64,000 bases of DNA from Kitasatospora phosalacinea (lineage in GTDB: Bacteria > Actinomycetota > Actinomycetes > Streptomycetales > Streptomycetaceae), in assembly GCF_000717185.1 (NCBI RefSeq), contig NZ_JNYE01000026.1, forward strand, positions 5,772 through 69,771. Reading direction: 5' to 3'. Positions within the stretch are counted from its first letter, which is position 1; each line of letters starts with the position of its first letter. The position numbers and the translations under genes were made by a program. Shown in pieces: positions 1 through 8,008 of this stretch. The notes under the pieces are model-generated. The model had not been told where the DNA came from, made no database searches, and saw only the letters and a program-made list of their open reading frames with translations.

Positions 1-537
1 TTCCACCCTCGCCTTCACCCCGGAGACCGGCACCGAGCCGAACGCCACGTCGAGGTGGCTCCGCGAGTCCAGGGAGTTCCCCCGGAAATCGCCGAGCAGG
101 AACAGCCGCCCCTCGGGCACGGTGACCGAGAACTCGGTCGTGCCCATCCGGAGCGGGGCGAGGTAGGGCTCGGACACCTGGTGCCCGTTGACGGTGATCC
201 GCCCCTCGCGGTCGCCCGAGACGGTGTCCCCGCCGACCGCGACCACGCGCTTCACCAGGGTCGCGTTGCCCCAGTCCTGGTCCTGGAAGACCACGATGTC
301 GCCGCGGCCGACCGACCCGCCGGTGCGGGCCAGGACGGTGTCGCCGACCGCCAGGGTCGGGCTCATCGAGCCGGTGGGGATCTTGTAGGGCCGGTACTGG
401 AGGGCGAGCACCGCGAAGCCGCCGACCAGCATCACGAAGCCGAGCGCGATCACCACGCCCTGCACGACCGACGCGACGCTCCGGCGCCGGGCCGGTCCGG
501 TCCCGGCCAGCGGTGCCCGCTCCGCGACGCTGCTCAT
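1..537 (-). CDS. sipZ: Type I signal peptidase, 3' end outside the window (SipZ-like)
   Basis: This gene encodes a membrane-anchored serine peptidase that removes signal peptides from secreted proteins. It starts at ATG 535-537 and runs off the left edge. One N-terminal membrane segment covers about residues 24-46. It is followed by the catalytic serine motif PTGSMSP (Ser57) and the lysine motif TLVKRVVAVGGD. A GRGDIVVFQDQD box and the LLGDFRGNSLDSR box typical of the S26 family are also visible. It is the last of four tandem paralogues and is separated from sipY by 167 bp that contain a promoter-like sequence. This fits the family knowledge that sipZ of S. lividans is transcribed apart from sipWXY. 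The sipZ name rests on position in the cluster. The C-terminus is unseen. Confidence 0.93.
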   Translation of the reverse strand, partial: MSSVAERAPLAGTGPARRRSVASVVQGVVIALGFVMLVGGFAVLALQYRPYKIPTGSMSPTLAVGDTVLARTGGSVGRGDIVVFQDQDWGNATLVKRVVAVGGDTVSGDREGRITVNGHQVSEPYLAPLRMGTTEFSVTVPEGRLFLLGDFRGNSLDSRSHLDVAFGSVPVSGVKARVE

Positions 538-645
538 CGGCTCCGCCCTCTCCTCGCCGTCGGAGGCTCCGGTCGAACGCCCGCGGCCGGTCCGCGGCCG
601 GCCGTCCCGGTCCGGACAGCGCTGCGGGCCGCGGCACGTGCGAGC

Positions 646-676
646 AGATTACTCGCCAGTACCACGGCCCGCGCAA
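646..676 (-). promoter_or_regulatory. Candidate promoter of sipZ
   Basis: On the minus strand a TTGCGC element (671-676) is followed after 19 bp by TAATCT (646-651), close to the SigHrdB pattern. It lies about 110 bp upstream of the sipZ start. The -10 is good but the spacer is long. Confidence 0.35.
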
Positions 677-704
677 GAGGCGTTCCCGGTCGATCGCTGC
701 CCGC

Positions 705-1622
705 TCAGCGGCGGCGCCGACGCACCCACCACACGGCGGGCACGGCGAGCGCCGCCCCGGCCGTCATCGGGGCCAGCGGCCCGGCGGCAGCGAGCCCCTT
801 CTGGTCGAAGGTCTCCGGGACGGGCAGCGTCGCCCAGTCGCCGATCGGCCAGGCCACCACGAAGGCACGGCCGACCACGTTGTCGACCGGGACGGTGCCG
901 CCCCCGGGCTGGTCCATGTGGTACCGCGAGTCCAGCGAGTTGCCGCGGTGGTCGCCCATCACCCAGATGGTGCCCTTGGGCACGTTCACCGGCCCGAACG
1001 GCTTCTCCCCGCACGGGGTGTTGCCGGGGAAGATGTACGGCTCGTCGAGCGCCACGCCGTTCACCTTGACCGGGCCGGAGCCCTGGCACTCGACGGTGTC
1101 GCCGCCGACCGCGATGACGCGCTTGATCAGGTCCTTCTCGTCGCTGGACGGCATCAGCCCGATGAAGCTGAACACGTCCTGCACGCCGCGCACGAAGGAG
1201 TTGTCGCTGCGCTGGGTCGGCTCGTCGTTCAGCCAGCCGCCCGGGTCCTTGAAGACCACCACCTCGCCGCGCTCCGGCTCCGAGCCGAACCACGGCGTGA
1301 GCTTGTCGACCAGGACGCGGTCGCCGACCTGGAGCGTGTTCTCCATCGACCCCGAGGGGATCGAGAACGCCTGGACGAAGAAGGTCTTGATCACCAGGGC
1401 CAGGATCAGCGCGATGCCGATCAGGATCGGCAGTTCCTTCCAGAAGGAGCGCTGCCGGGGAGCCCGCCTCGGCGGATTCTCGGCGTCCCCGTCGGTCTCC
1501 GAGTCGGCCTCGGCGTCCCGGAGCTCCTCCCCGTCGCCGGCGGACAGCCCTCCCTGGTTGCCGACGGGCTCCCCGTCGGGCTCCGGAGCACCTGACCGGG
1601 CACCGATCACCAGATCCCCCAC
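705..1622 (-). CDS. sipY: Type I signal peptidase (SipY-like)
   Basis: This is a membrane serine peptidase of family S26 that processes Sec and Tat precursors at the outer face of the membrane. The catalytic serine is in IPSGSMENTL (about Ser92) and the catalytic lysine in DLIKRVIAVGGD (about Lys167). An N-terminal membrane segment covers residues 64-84, after a long acidic cytoplasmic tail. A second hydrophobic stretch near the C-terminus ends in WVRRRRR, giving two membrane anchors. I chose the GTG at 1620-1622 because GGAGGAG precedes it by 5 bases. The same frame stays open to a GTG at 1667 that lacks a ribosome-binding site. It lies 204 bp downstream of sipX. Confidence 0.93.
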   Translation of the reverse strand: MGDLVIGARSGAPEPDGEPVGNQGGLSAGDGEELRDAEADSETDGDAENPPRRAPRQRSFWKELPILIGIALILALVIKTFFVQAFSIPSGSMENTLQVGDRVLVDKLTPWFGSEPERGEVVVFKDPGGWLNDEPTQRSDNSFVRGVQDVFSFIGLMPSSDEKDLIKRVIAVGGDTVECQGSGPVKVNGVALDEPYIFPGNTPCGEKPFGPVNVPKGTIWVMGDHRGNSLDSRYHMDQPGGGTVPVDNVVGRAFVVAWPIGDWATLPVPETFDQKGLAAAGPLAPMTAGAALAVPAVWWVRRRRR

Positions 1623-1826
1623 GACATCTCCTCCCTGCTGTGCGGACGCCTGCGCGCCCGCGCTCACCAGTGCCGCACAGCGGGCACCACACTCTGCGAT
1701 CAGTCGAGGGCCCGCCTCTGGCTTGCCCTACCTGGGCAGGCCCGACACCAGGCCGGAACCGAGCACTTCACACTTCTCTATCACTCCCGGTCGACGCGCC
1801 CGTGCTCCCACGCGCCGGCCGGAACG

Positions 1827-2942
1827 TCAGTCGGCCACCGGCTCGACCCTCCGGCCCGTCCTGCGGCACCGGGTGAGGAGCGGAAGGACGCCCAACACAC
1901 CCATAACGAGCGGGGGTTCCGCAGGAACCGGCTCAACGGCGGCGGACCCTGCTGTCCGCACCGGCAGGGAGGAGAGTGAATCGGGAACGCCCAGTTGACC
2001 GAAGTGGGAGAGCGGCCAGGCGACCACGAAGGCGCGCCCCACCACGTTCTCCACCGGAATCGTCCCGGAGCCCGGATTGCCCATGTGGTAGCGGGAGTCG
2101 GCCGACAGGTCGCGGTGGTCGCCCATCACCCAGAGCCGCCCCTGCGGGACCGTCACCTTGAAGGTGATCCGCGAGGGCGAGTTCCCGGCCGCGATGTACG
2201 GCTCGTCCAGCGGGGTGCCGTTCACGCTCACCCGGCCGTGCTCGTCGCAGCACTCCACGGTGTCGCCGCCGACGCCGATCACCCGCTTGATCAAGTCCCG
2301 CTCGTCGTCGGAGGGAAGGAGCCCCACCGCGGAGAACACCGACTTCACGTTCCGCACGACGGGCCCGTCCGTGGACGGCTTGTGGTCGTTCTCCAGCCAG
2401 CCGCCCGGGTCCTTGAAGACCACCACCTCACCGCGCTCCGGCTCGGCGCCGAACCACGGGGTGAGCTTGTCCACGACGACCCGGTCGCCGATCTGCAGGG
2501 TCTGTTCCATCGAACCGGAGGGGATCACGAACACCTGGAGCAGGAAGGTCTTCATCACCAGCGCGATGACCAGGGCCACCAGCACGATCACCGGCAGCTC
2601 GCGCAGGAAGGAGCGCCGCTTGCGGCGCGCGGCGCGCTTGGCGGCGCGGCGGCGCTCGGCACGGCCCCGCACGGGGCGGCTCCCTCCGGCCTCCGCGCCG
2701 TCCGTGCCTTCCACGCCGTACCCGCCACCACCGGGTCCGTCGCCACTGTGCCCGTCGCCACCGAAGTTGTCACCGCGGTCGTCCGCACCCAGCGGTTCGT
2801 CCTCGCTCCCGGAGGAGAGGTACACGGACGCGGGCTCGGGCTCGACGTCGGGCGCGGGGCCGGTGCGGGGGGCGCGGCCCGGGCCGGTGGGGCCGGGCTG
2901 GCCGTCGGTGGCGGCGGGCCTGGGTCTACCTCTGCTCCCCAT
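1827..2942 (-). CDS. sipX: Type I signal peptidase (SipX-like)
   Basis: This signal peptidase has an unusually long (about 110 residues) charged, glycine-rich cytoplasmic N-terminus ending in a basic KRAARRKRR stretch. A membrane segment (residues 115-135) follows, then VIPSGSMEQTL (Ser144) and DLIKRVIGVGGDTVECC with the catalytic lysine. A second hydrophobic helix (VMGVLGVLPLLT) lies near the C-terminus. The ATG at 2940-2942 overlaps the end of sipW by 17 bp and has GAGGGG upstream, so translation is probably coupled to sipW. An in-frame extension to 2999 would lie deep inside sipW and is unlikely. Confidence 0.92.
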   Translation of the reverse strand: MGSRGRPRPAATDGQPGPTGPGRAPRTGPAPDVEPEPASVYLSSGSEDEPLGADDRGDNFGGDGHSGDGPGGGGYGVEGTDGAEAGGSRPVRGRAERRRAAKRAARRKRRSFLRELPVIVLVALVIALVMKTFLLQVFVIPSGSMEQTLQIGDRVVVDKLTPWFGAEPERGEVVVFKDPGGWLENDHKPSTDGPVVRNVKSVFSAVGLLPSDDERDLIKRVIGVGGDTVECCDEHGRVSVNGTPLDEPYIAAGNSPSRITFKVTVPQGRLWVMGDHRDLSADSRYHMGNPGSGTIPVENVVGRAFVVAWPLSHFGQLGVPDSLSSLPVRTAGSAAVEPVPAEPPLVMGVLGVLPLLTRCRRTGRRVEPVAD

Positions 2943-3846
2943 GGCCACCGGTCCCCTCAATCGCGGCGAACGCCGCCGGTCGGTCGAGGGAGGTGGCACG
3001 GCCGAGGGGGAACATCACCCAGTCGGCGCGGCCGATCACCTTGTCCTCGGGCACGGCGCCGCCGCCGGGCTCGCCGAGGTGGTCGCGGGAGTCGCGGGAG
3101 GCGCTGCGGTGGTCGCCCATCACCCACAGCTTCCCGTCGGGAACCACGATGTCGAACGGCACCGCCGACGGTGCGTCGCCGGGGAACAGGTACGCGCTCT
3201 CGTCCAGCGGCACGCCGTTGACCCTGAGCCGGCCGTCGGTGCCGCAGCAGGTGATCCGGTCCCCGCCGAGACCGATCACCCGCTTCACGTAGACCGTGTC
3301 GCCCGCGGGGGCCAGGCCCGCCCCGGCCAGCAGTCGCTTCACACCGGACGGTTCGTTCCGGTACGGCAGGAAGGAGCCGATGCCGTCGAAGACCACCACG
3401 TCGCCCCGCTGCGGGTGGCCGCCGAAGGCGTACGCGAGCTGGTTGACCAGCACCCGGTCACCCGGCTCCAGCGTCCCCTCCATGGACCCGGACGGCACCG
3501 CGAACGGCCGTACCGCGAAGGCGTTCACCAGCAGCAGCACGACCACGCACACCGCGCCGATCCACAGCAGGTCCCGCGACCACCGCCGCCCGCCGTCTCT
3601 GTCGTCCTCGTCCCCCTGGCCCTCGCCCTCGCCCTCGCCCTCAGCGGATCCGGAGTCGGCACCGGCACCGGAAGCGGCACCGCGGCCGGAGTCGGACTCC
3701 GCGTCAGGGGCCGGGCCGGAGCCCTCCCCGGCGTCGGCGTCGGGAGCCGTCCCGGGGGCGGAAACGACGGCGGACCGCGTCGGCGAGTCCGCACCCGTGG
3801 GTGCGGGACTGCCGTCGCGGTCCGTCGGTGGCTCGTGCGTGCTCAT
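2926..3846 (-). CDS. sipW: Type I signal peptidase (SipW-like)
   Basis: This is the first of the four signal peptidase genes, directly after rplS. Residues 1-90 form a low-complexity acidic cytoplasmic tail with a Gly-Glu repeat around 69-77. A membrane segment follows at 92-110, then the catalytic motif AVPSGSMEGTL (Ser121) and the lysine motif YVKRVIGLGGDRITCC. The WVMGDHRSASRDSRDH box is typical of Gram-positive S26 enzymes. No second C-terminal membrane helix is evident, unlike sipX and sipY. The name follows the S. lividans order rplS-sipW-sipX-sipY-sipZ, which is established knowledge. Orthology was not tested by alignment. Confidence 0.92.
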   Translation of the reverse strand: MSTHEPPTDRDGSPAPTGADSPTRSAVVSAPGTAPDADAGEGSGPAPDAESDSGRGAASGAGADSGSAEGEGEGEGQGDEDDRDGGRRWSRDLLWIGAVCVVVLLLVNAFAVRPFAVPSGSMEGTLEPGDRVLVNQLAYAFGGHPQRGDVVVFDGIGSFLPYRNEPSGVKRLLAGAGLAPAGDTVYVKRVIGLGGDRITCCGTDGRLRVNGVPLDESAYLFPGDAPSAVPFDIVVPDGKLWVMGDHRSASRDSRDHLGEPGGGAVPEDKVIGRADWVMFPLGRATSLDRPAAFAAIEGTGGHGEQR

Positions 3847-3911
3847 CGGAGGTGAGCTTATCCCCCCGGTCTACACCGGTTGGAGGGCCGACCCCCGTCG
3901 AGCCTGCGCGA

Positions 3912-4262
3912 TCACGCGTCGCGCTTCTCCTTGATCTTCGCGGCCTTGCCGCGGAGGTCACGCAGGTAGTACAGCTTGGCGCGGCGGACCGCACCGCGGG
4001 TCACGACCTCGATCTTCTCGACGACCGGGGTGTGCACCGGGAAGGTGCGCTCGACGCCGACGTTGAAGCTGACCTTGCGAACGGTGAAGGTCTCACCGAT
4101 GCCGGCGCCGTGACGACGGATGACGACGCCCTGGAAGACCTGGACGCGCGAGCGGTTGCCTTCGATGACTCGGACGTGCACCTTGAGGGTGTCGCCGGGG
4201 CGGAAGGCGGGGATGTCGGTGCGCAGCGAGGCCGCGTCGACAGCAGCGAGCTTGTTGCTCAT
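3912..4262 (-). CDS. rplS: 50S ribosomal protein L19
   Basis: L19 lies at the interface of the 30S and 50S subunits. The 116-residue product has the usual length and features, including [35 protein letters not shown] and a basic C-terminus. ATG 4260-4262 is preceded by GGAGAG. The frame stays open upstream to 4313 without a better start. It ends the rpsP-khpA-rimM-trmD-rplS group and is followed 65 bp later by sipW. The 156 bp between trmD and rplS contain several GC-rich inverted sequences and could hold a separate promoter or leader. Confidence 0.97.
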   Translation of the reverse strand: MSNKLAAVDAASLRTDIPAFRPGDTLKVHVRVIEGNRSRVQVFQGVVIRRHGAGIGETFTVRKVSFNVGVERTFPVHTPVVEKIEVVTRGAVRRAKLYYLRDLRGKAAKIKEKRDA

Positions 4263-4418
4263 CGTTGCTCTCCATCGCAGGCGCCACGGGCCGCCCACGG
4301 AAGTTCGATTCAACTGGGTGGTGTTGCGGGCCGCTTCGGCTGGCGGTGGTCCCCCCGTGGCGGGGGCACCGGTCCACTGGCTCCCCGCGGGGGGAACCGG
4401 GCGGCAGACAACAGTCGC

Positions 4419-5246
4419 CTATTCTTCCACAGGCTCGGCCACGGACCGAAATCGGCCCTCGGCCTCGTCCCAGGCCAGGCCGAGCACGCTCAGGGCCTCG
4501 CGCTCCTTCTTGGTGAACGACTCGCGCTGCCACCGGGCCACCAGGTCGGGCCGGTTGGCGTGGGTGCGGGCGAAGGCCTGCTCGCGCCGCCACTGGGCGA
4601 TCTTCCCGTGGTGGCCGCTGAGCAGGATCTCCGGCACCTCCCGGCCGCGCCACTCGGCGGGCTTGGTGTACACCGGGCCCTCCAGCAGGTCGGCCATGGC
4701 GCCGGGGGCGAAGGAGTCGTCGCGGTGCGACTCGGCGTTGCCGAGGACGCCGGGCAGCAGCCGGGCGATCGCCTCGACCATCACCAGCACGGCGACCTCG
4801 CCGCCGGCCAGCACGTAGTCGCCGATGGACGCCTCGACCACCGGCATCCGGGTCGCGGCCTCCTCGATGACCCGCCGGTCGATGCCCTCGTAGCGGGCGG
4901 GCGCGAAGGCCAGCCAGGGGCGGGCGGCGAGGTCCTGGGCGAGGTCCTGGGTGAAGCGGCGCCCACTGGGGGTGGGCACCACCAGGGTCGGCACCTCGCC
5001 CTCGGGCCCGGCGGCCAGGACGGCGTCCAGGGCGGCGCCCCACGGCTCGGGCTTCATCACCATGCCGGGGCCGCCGCCGTAGGGCGTGTCGTCCACGGTG
5101 CGGTGGATGTCGGTCGTCCACGAGCGCAGGTCGTGCAGGTGCACGTCCAGCTGGCCGCGGGCCCGCGCCTTGCCGACCAGGGAGACGTTCAGCGGCTCCA
5201 GGTACTCGGGGAAGATCGTGACGACGTCGATCCGCATGTCGCTCAC
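4419..5246 (-). CDS. trmD: tRNA (guanine-37-N1)-methyltransferase
   Basis: TrmD methylates G37 next to the anticodon using SAM and prevents frameshifting. The 275-residue protein begins [16 protein letters not shown] and has the SPOUT-family segments [17 protein letters not shown] and [25 protein letters not shown] that form the trefoil-knot SAM site. The GTG start at 5244-5246 overlaps the rimM stop in a GTGA arrangement, so the two are translationally coupled. An internal ATG three codons later is the alternative. Confidence 0.97.
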   Translation of the reverse strand: MSDMRIDVVTIFPEYLEPLNVSLVGKARARGQLDVHLHDLRSWTTDIHRTVDDTPYGGGPGMVMKPEPWGAALDAVLAAGPEGEVPTLVVPTPSGRRFTQDLAQDLAARPWLAFAPARYEGIDRRVIEEAATRMPVVEASIGDYVLAGGEVAVLVMVEAIARLLPGVLGNAESHRDDSFAPGAMADLLEGPVYTKPAEWRGREVPEILLSGHHGKIAQWRREQAFARTHANRPDLVARWQRESFTKKEREALSVLGLAWDEAEGRFRSVAEPVEE

Positions 5247-5845
5247 GCGCCGCCCCCCTGCTCGCCCGCGTCGCCCGCACCGCCCGCGTCGCCCGCACCG
5301 CCCGCGACAGCCGCACCGCCCGCGTCACCCGCGTCGACGGGGTCGATCAGGCCGGGCGGCGGGGTGATGACGACGCGCTGCTCGTCCAGGTCGATGGTGG
5401 GGACGATCTGCTCGACGAACGGGATCAGCACCTCGGTGCCGTCGGGGCGCTCGACGGTCAGCAGGTCCTGGTACGGGAGGTGCACCACCTCGGTGAGCTC
5501 GCCGACCGGGGTGCCGTCGGCCAGCACCACGTCCAGGCCGATGAGCTGGTGGTCGTAGTACTCGTCCGGGTCCTCGGGGGTCTCGTCCGGGTCGACCTCG
5601 GCGATCAGCACGGTGCCGCGCAGGGCCTCGGCGGCGGTGCGGTCCTTGACCCCGGCGAAGCGCAGCAGCAGGCGCCCGCTGTGCACCCGGCCGCTCTCGA
5701 CGGTCAGCGGTCCGGTGGCGGCGGGGTCGGTGAGGAGGACCGCGCCGGGCCCGAGCCGCAGTTCCGGCTCGTCGGTGCGGACTTCGACGCTGACGTCCCC
5801 CCGGATGCCGTGGGCGCGGCCGATCTTGCCGACGACGAGCTGCAC
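5243..5845 (-). CDS. rimM: 16S rRNA processing protein RimM
   Basis: RimM binds ribosomal protein S19 and helps mature the 30S head. The N-terminal domain begins [28 protein letters not shown], and a PRC-barrel domain follows around [26 protein letters not shown]. The last 30 residues are a low-complexity Gly-Ala-Asp repeat not needed for the fold. The gene is 166 bp downstream of khpA, and that gap holds a strong hairpin. It overlaps trmD by 4 bp. Confidence 0.96.
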   Translation of the reverse strand: MQLVVGKIGRAHGIRGDVSVEVRTDEPELRLGPGAVLLTDPAATGPLTVESGRVHSGRLLLRFAGVKDRTAAEALRGTVLIAEVDPDETPEDPDEYYDHQLIGLDVVLADGTPVGELTEVVHLPYQDLLTVERPDGTEVLIPFVEQIVPTIDLDEQRVVITPPPGLIDPVDAGDAGGAAVAGGAGDAGGAGDAGEQGGGA

Positions 5846-5934
5846 GGTGATCGTTCTCCTGAGAGGTGATGGAGCTGGAAGGTACTTGCGGCGGGGCGGG
5901 ACGGCGATGGCCCCGGAAACGGGAAGGACCGGCC

Positions 5935-5970
5935 GGGACGGATGCGTCCCGGCCGGTCCTGAGACCCGGT
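5935..5970 (-). terminator. Perfect 16-bp hairpin between khpA and rimM
   Basis: Arms 5935-5950 and 5955-5970 are perfectly complementary around a 4-base loop. It lies 42 bp after the khpA stop and about 90 bp before rimM, inside what should be one operon. There is no T tract, so it may be a partial terminator, a processing site or a barrier to 3' exonucleases. Confidence 0.6.
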
Positions 5971-6011
5971 GGCCGACCTGGTGGTCGGCGCCCTCGGCGG
6001 TCGAGCGGAGG

Positions 6012-6251
6012 TCAGCGCAGGCTGTCCACGTCGACCAGGTCGACCCGGACGTTGCGTCCGCCCAGGGCGCCGACCACGGTGCGCAGTGCGCGAGCCGTGC
6101 GGCCGCCCCGGCCGATCACCTTGCCGAGGTCGTCGGGGTGCACGCGCACCTCGATGGTGTGACCGCGGCGCAGGTTGCGCGAGCGGACCTGCACCTCGTC
6201 GGGGTGCTCGACGATGCCCTTCACCAGGTGGTCGAGGGCTTCCTCGATCAT
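6012..6251 (-). CDS. khpA: KH-domain RNA-binding protein
   Basis: This 79-residue protein is a single type II KH domain. The GxxG RNA-binding loop is seen in [19 protein letters not shown]. The YlqC/KhpA family works with KhpB in some Firmicutes in RNA binding and cell-length control; its role in Streptomyces is not established. It starts two bases after the rpsP stop, so it is part of the rpsP operon. Confidence 0.93.
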   Translation of the reverse strand: MIEEALDHLVKGIVEHPDEVQVRSRNLRRGHTIEVRVHPDDLGKVIGRGGRTARALRTVVGALGGRNVRVDLVDVDSLR

Positions 6252-6253
6252 GC

Positions 6254-6682
6254 TCAGGCCTCGGTGGAAGCGGCCTCGGCCTCGTCAGCCTTGTCCGACT
6301 TCTTGGCCTTCGGGGTGATGGCGACACCGGTGGTGGCGTCCTCGAAGCCGGCGACGGCCTTGGCGAACAGGTGCGAGAAGTCCTCGACCTTGGGCTCGGC
6401 CACCTTCAGCGGCTCCGGAGCCGGCAGGCCCTTGAACTTCTGCCAGTCGCCGGTCAGCTTGAGGATGGCGAGCACCGGTTCGGTCGGCTGGGCGCCGACG
6501 GACAGCCAGTACTGGGCGCGCTCGCCGTCGACCTCGATCTTCGAGGGGTTGTAGGTCGGCTGGTAGATGCCGATCTCTTCGATCGCGCGGCCGTCACGCT
6601 TGGTGCGCGAGTCGGCGACGACGATGCGGTAGTGCGGGGAGCGGATCTTGCCCAGACGCTTCAGCTTGATCTTGACAGCCAC
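6254..6682 (-). CDS. rpsP: 30S ribosomal protein S16
   Basis: S16 is an assembly protein of the 30S body. The product begins [38 protein letters not shown]. At 142 residues it is longer than S16 of enteric bacteria because of a charged, alanine-rich tail, which is usual in actinomycetes. GTG 6680-6682 is chosen because AGGAGA lies 9 bases upstream and the conserved N-terminus starts there; the frame stays open to 6952. It is the promoter-proximal gene of the rpsP-khpA-rimM-trmD group. Confidence 0.97.
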   Translation of the reverse strand: MAVKIKLKRLGKIRSPHYRIVVADSRTKRDGRAIEEIGIYQPTYNPSKIEVDGERAQYWLSVGAQPTEPVLAILKLTGDWQKFKGLPAPEPLKVAEPKVEDFSHLFAKAVAGFEDATTGVAITPKAKKSDKADEAEAASTEA

Positions 6683-7076
6683 GGGTGTGGATTCTCCTGG
6701 TTTTGACGTGGGTGAGCAGCGCTCCGCCGCGTGGGGCTGCGGCGCGAGGTGCCGTTCAAGGGACACGCCAGCCGTTAGGAGAGAGGGTCCTGTCTTGGCT
6801 GCCGAGTACTCAGCTGTCCATTGTGCCACACCGCCGAAGTCCCCCCGGACCGCGCCCCCGCACGGCACGGCAGGACCTCCGACAACTCTCCGACGGCCCC
6901 TGCGACGGACTCCCCGGCAGCTTTCCGCAGCCGTCCGACGGGCCGCGGGCACCCCGCCCGCACCCCGCTCCGAGCACCGTCCGGCCGGGCGTCGGGCACC
7001 GCCCGGTCAAGCACCCGTTCCGGCCAAACGGCGTCCGCTGGCGGGCACCGTTCGGTCCGGCGTCGTACGGGGGGGT
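6683..7076. other. 394-bp region without a gene, upstream of rpsP
   Basis: This region separates the rpsP operon from the next minus-strand gene and must hold the rpsP promoter and leader. The stretch around 6790-6835 is less GC-rich and has CACAAT- and TACTCG-like -10 candidates on the minus strand, but no convincing -35/-10 pair. Open frames across it show no coding codon bias. Confidence 0.4.
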
Positions 7077-7655
7077 TCAGGCGATCTTGAACGGCTGCTG
7101 GCAGGCGCCGCAGACGATCGCGGCCTGCGCCAGCACGGACGGGACGACGCGGACGTTGCGACCGCAGCCGCAGACCGCCTTGACCCGGACGCCGCCGCCC
7201 GAGGAGCCGTGCCGCGCGGCCGGCCCGCGGAAGGCGCGGTGGTTGCCCTCGCCCGCGACGGCGAGCTGGTGCGCCCCGAGCGCGCGGTCGAGGCGCTCGA
7301 TGGTCCCGGCGTAGCGGTCGCGGGTCTCGTGCCCCATCGTGACCTGGGAGAAGCCGCTGCTGGCGTGCGGCTCGACCGGGTGGGCCAGGCCCAGCTCGGA
7401 GGCGAGCAGCAGGAAGCGGCGGTTGTGGTACCGGCCGGCCCGCGAGGTGTCGCGGATCTCCCGGGCGGCGGCCAGGCCGTGGGCGGCCTCGTGCAGCAGC
7501 CGCTCGAAGTTGAGCTGGGTGCCGCAGGCGGACGAGGATTCGCCGATCAGCGCCTCGGGCGACGCCAGGTCGGGCAGGTCCCGGTGGTGGGCCTGGATGT
7601 CGCTCCAGGCGGCGGCCAGTTCGGCCGCGAGGACGAGGGGCTGTGTCGTGCTCAC
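7077..7655 (-). CDS. Predicted SprT-like zinc metallopeptidase
   Basis: This 192-residue protein has no obvious named homologue but shows a metallopeptidase pattern. HEAAH occurs at residues 55-59, and RYHNRRFLLLASELGL (His77) resembles the third zinc ligand region of SprT-type enzymes. A C-terminal four-cysteine ribbon follows (CGCGRNVRV, then CGACQQPF). In SprT and Wss1-like proteins this arrangement cuts proteins bound to DNA. The assignment is inference from motif order, not from alignment. It is monocistronic between rpsP and proS on the minus strand. The start at GTG 7655 is not tightly fixed. Confidence 0.7.
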   Translation of the reverse strand: MSTTQPLVLAAELAAAWSDIQAHHRDLPDLASPEALIGESSSACGTQLNFERLLHEAAHGLAAAREIRDTSRAGRYHNRRFLLLASELGLAHPVEPHASSGFSQVTMGHETRDRYAGTIERLDRALGAHQLAVAGEGNHRAFRGPAARHGSSGGGVRVKAVCGCGRNVRVVPSVLAQAAIVCGACQQPFKIA

Positions 7656-8008
7656 GCTGTACCAACGATGCGGAGAGAGCCGGTGTTCCGGCGGGCGCCC
7701 GAGTCGGGGAACTCACAGCGGACTTTCAGGAATGCACTTCTGCGCGCGAATTGCGCGGCTCCGGACTGACGCAAGACCAACCCCCTGCACGTGTGGGCCC
7801 GGCGGGTTTCGCCGGGCTTCGGCACCCGCCGCGGAGCCCAACATCCCCACGACGGACGGCCCGCGACCTGTCCGAAAATTGACAGGGCCACGGGCCGTAT
7901 ACCGTACCGCTTGCGGAGTACCTCGGGGAGTTGACTGGTCAGTAGTCTCAACTGCCAGTGCGCGGACCGGGGTTCCGGATTCCTCCGCCCCCCGGCCCGC
8001 GGTTCCGG
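7656..8008. other. 353-bp region without a gene, between proS and the metallopeptidase gene
   Basis: It contains a GC hairpin at 7797-7817 and a nested palindrome at 7929-7953. A plus-strand TTGACA (about 7882) has TACCGT 15 bp downstream, a spacer that is too short. An open minus frame to 7951 begins plausibly but soon loses coding character, so I treat it as leader. Confidence 0.4.
7797..7817 (-). terminator. Hairpin downstream of proS
   Basis: Arms GCCCGGCG (7797-7804) and CGCCGGGC (7810-7817) flank a 5-base loop. It lies about 190 bp after the proS stop with no T tract, so termination is likely but not certain. Confidence 0.45.

Noticed and set aside
7750..7764. CGCGC-GAATT-GCGCG palindrome
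   Set aside because: It is too short and GC-simple to separate from chance in this genome.
7652..7951. Open minus-strand frame of 99 codons starting MRLLTSQLPEVLRKRYG
   Set aside because: Only the first 20 codons look protein-like; the rest lacks coding bias and overlaps a hairpin and the start of the next gene.
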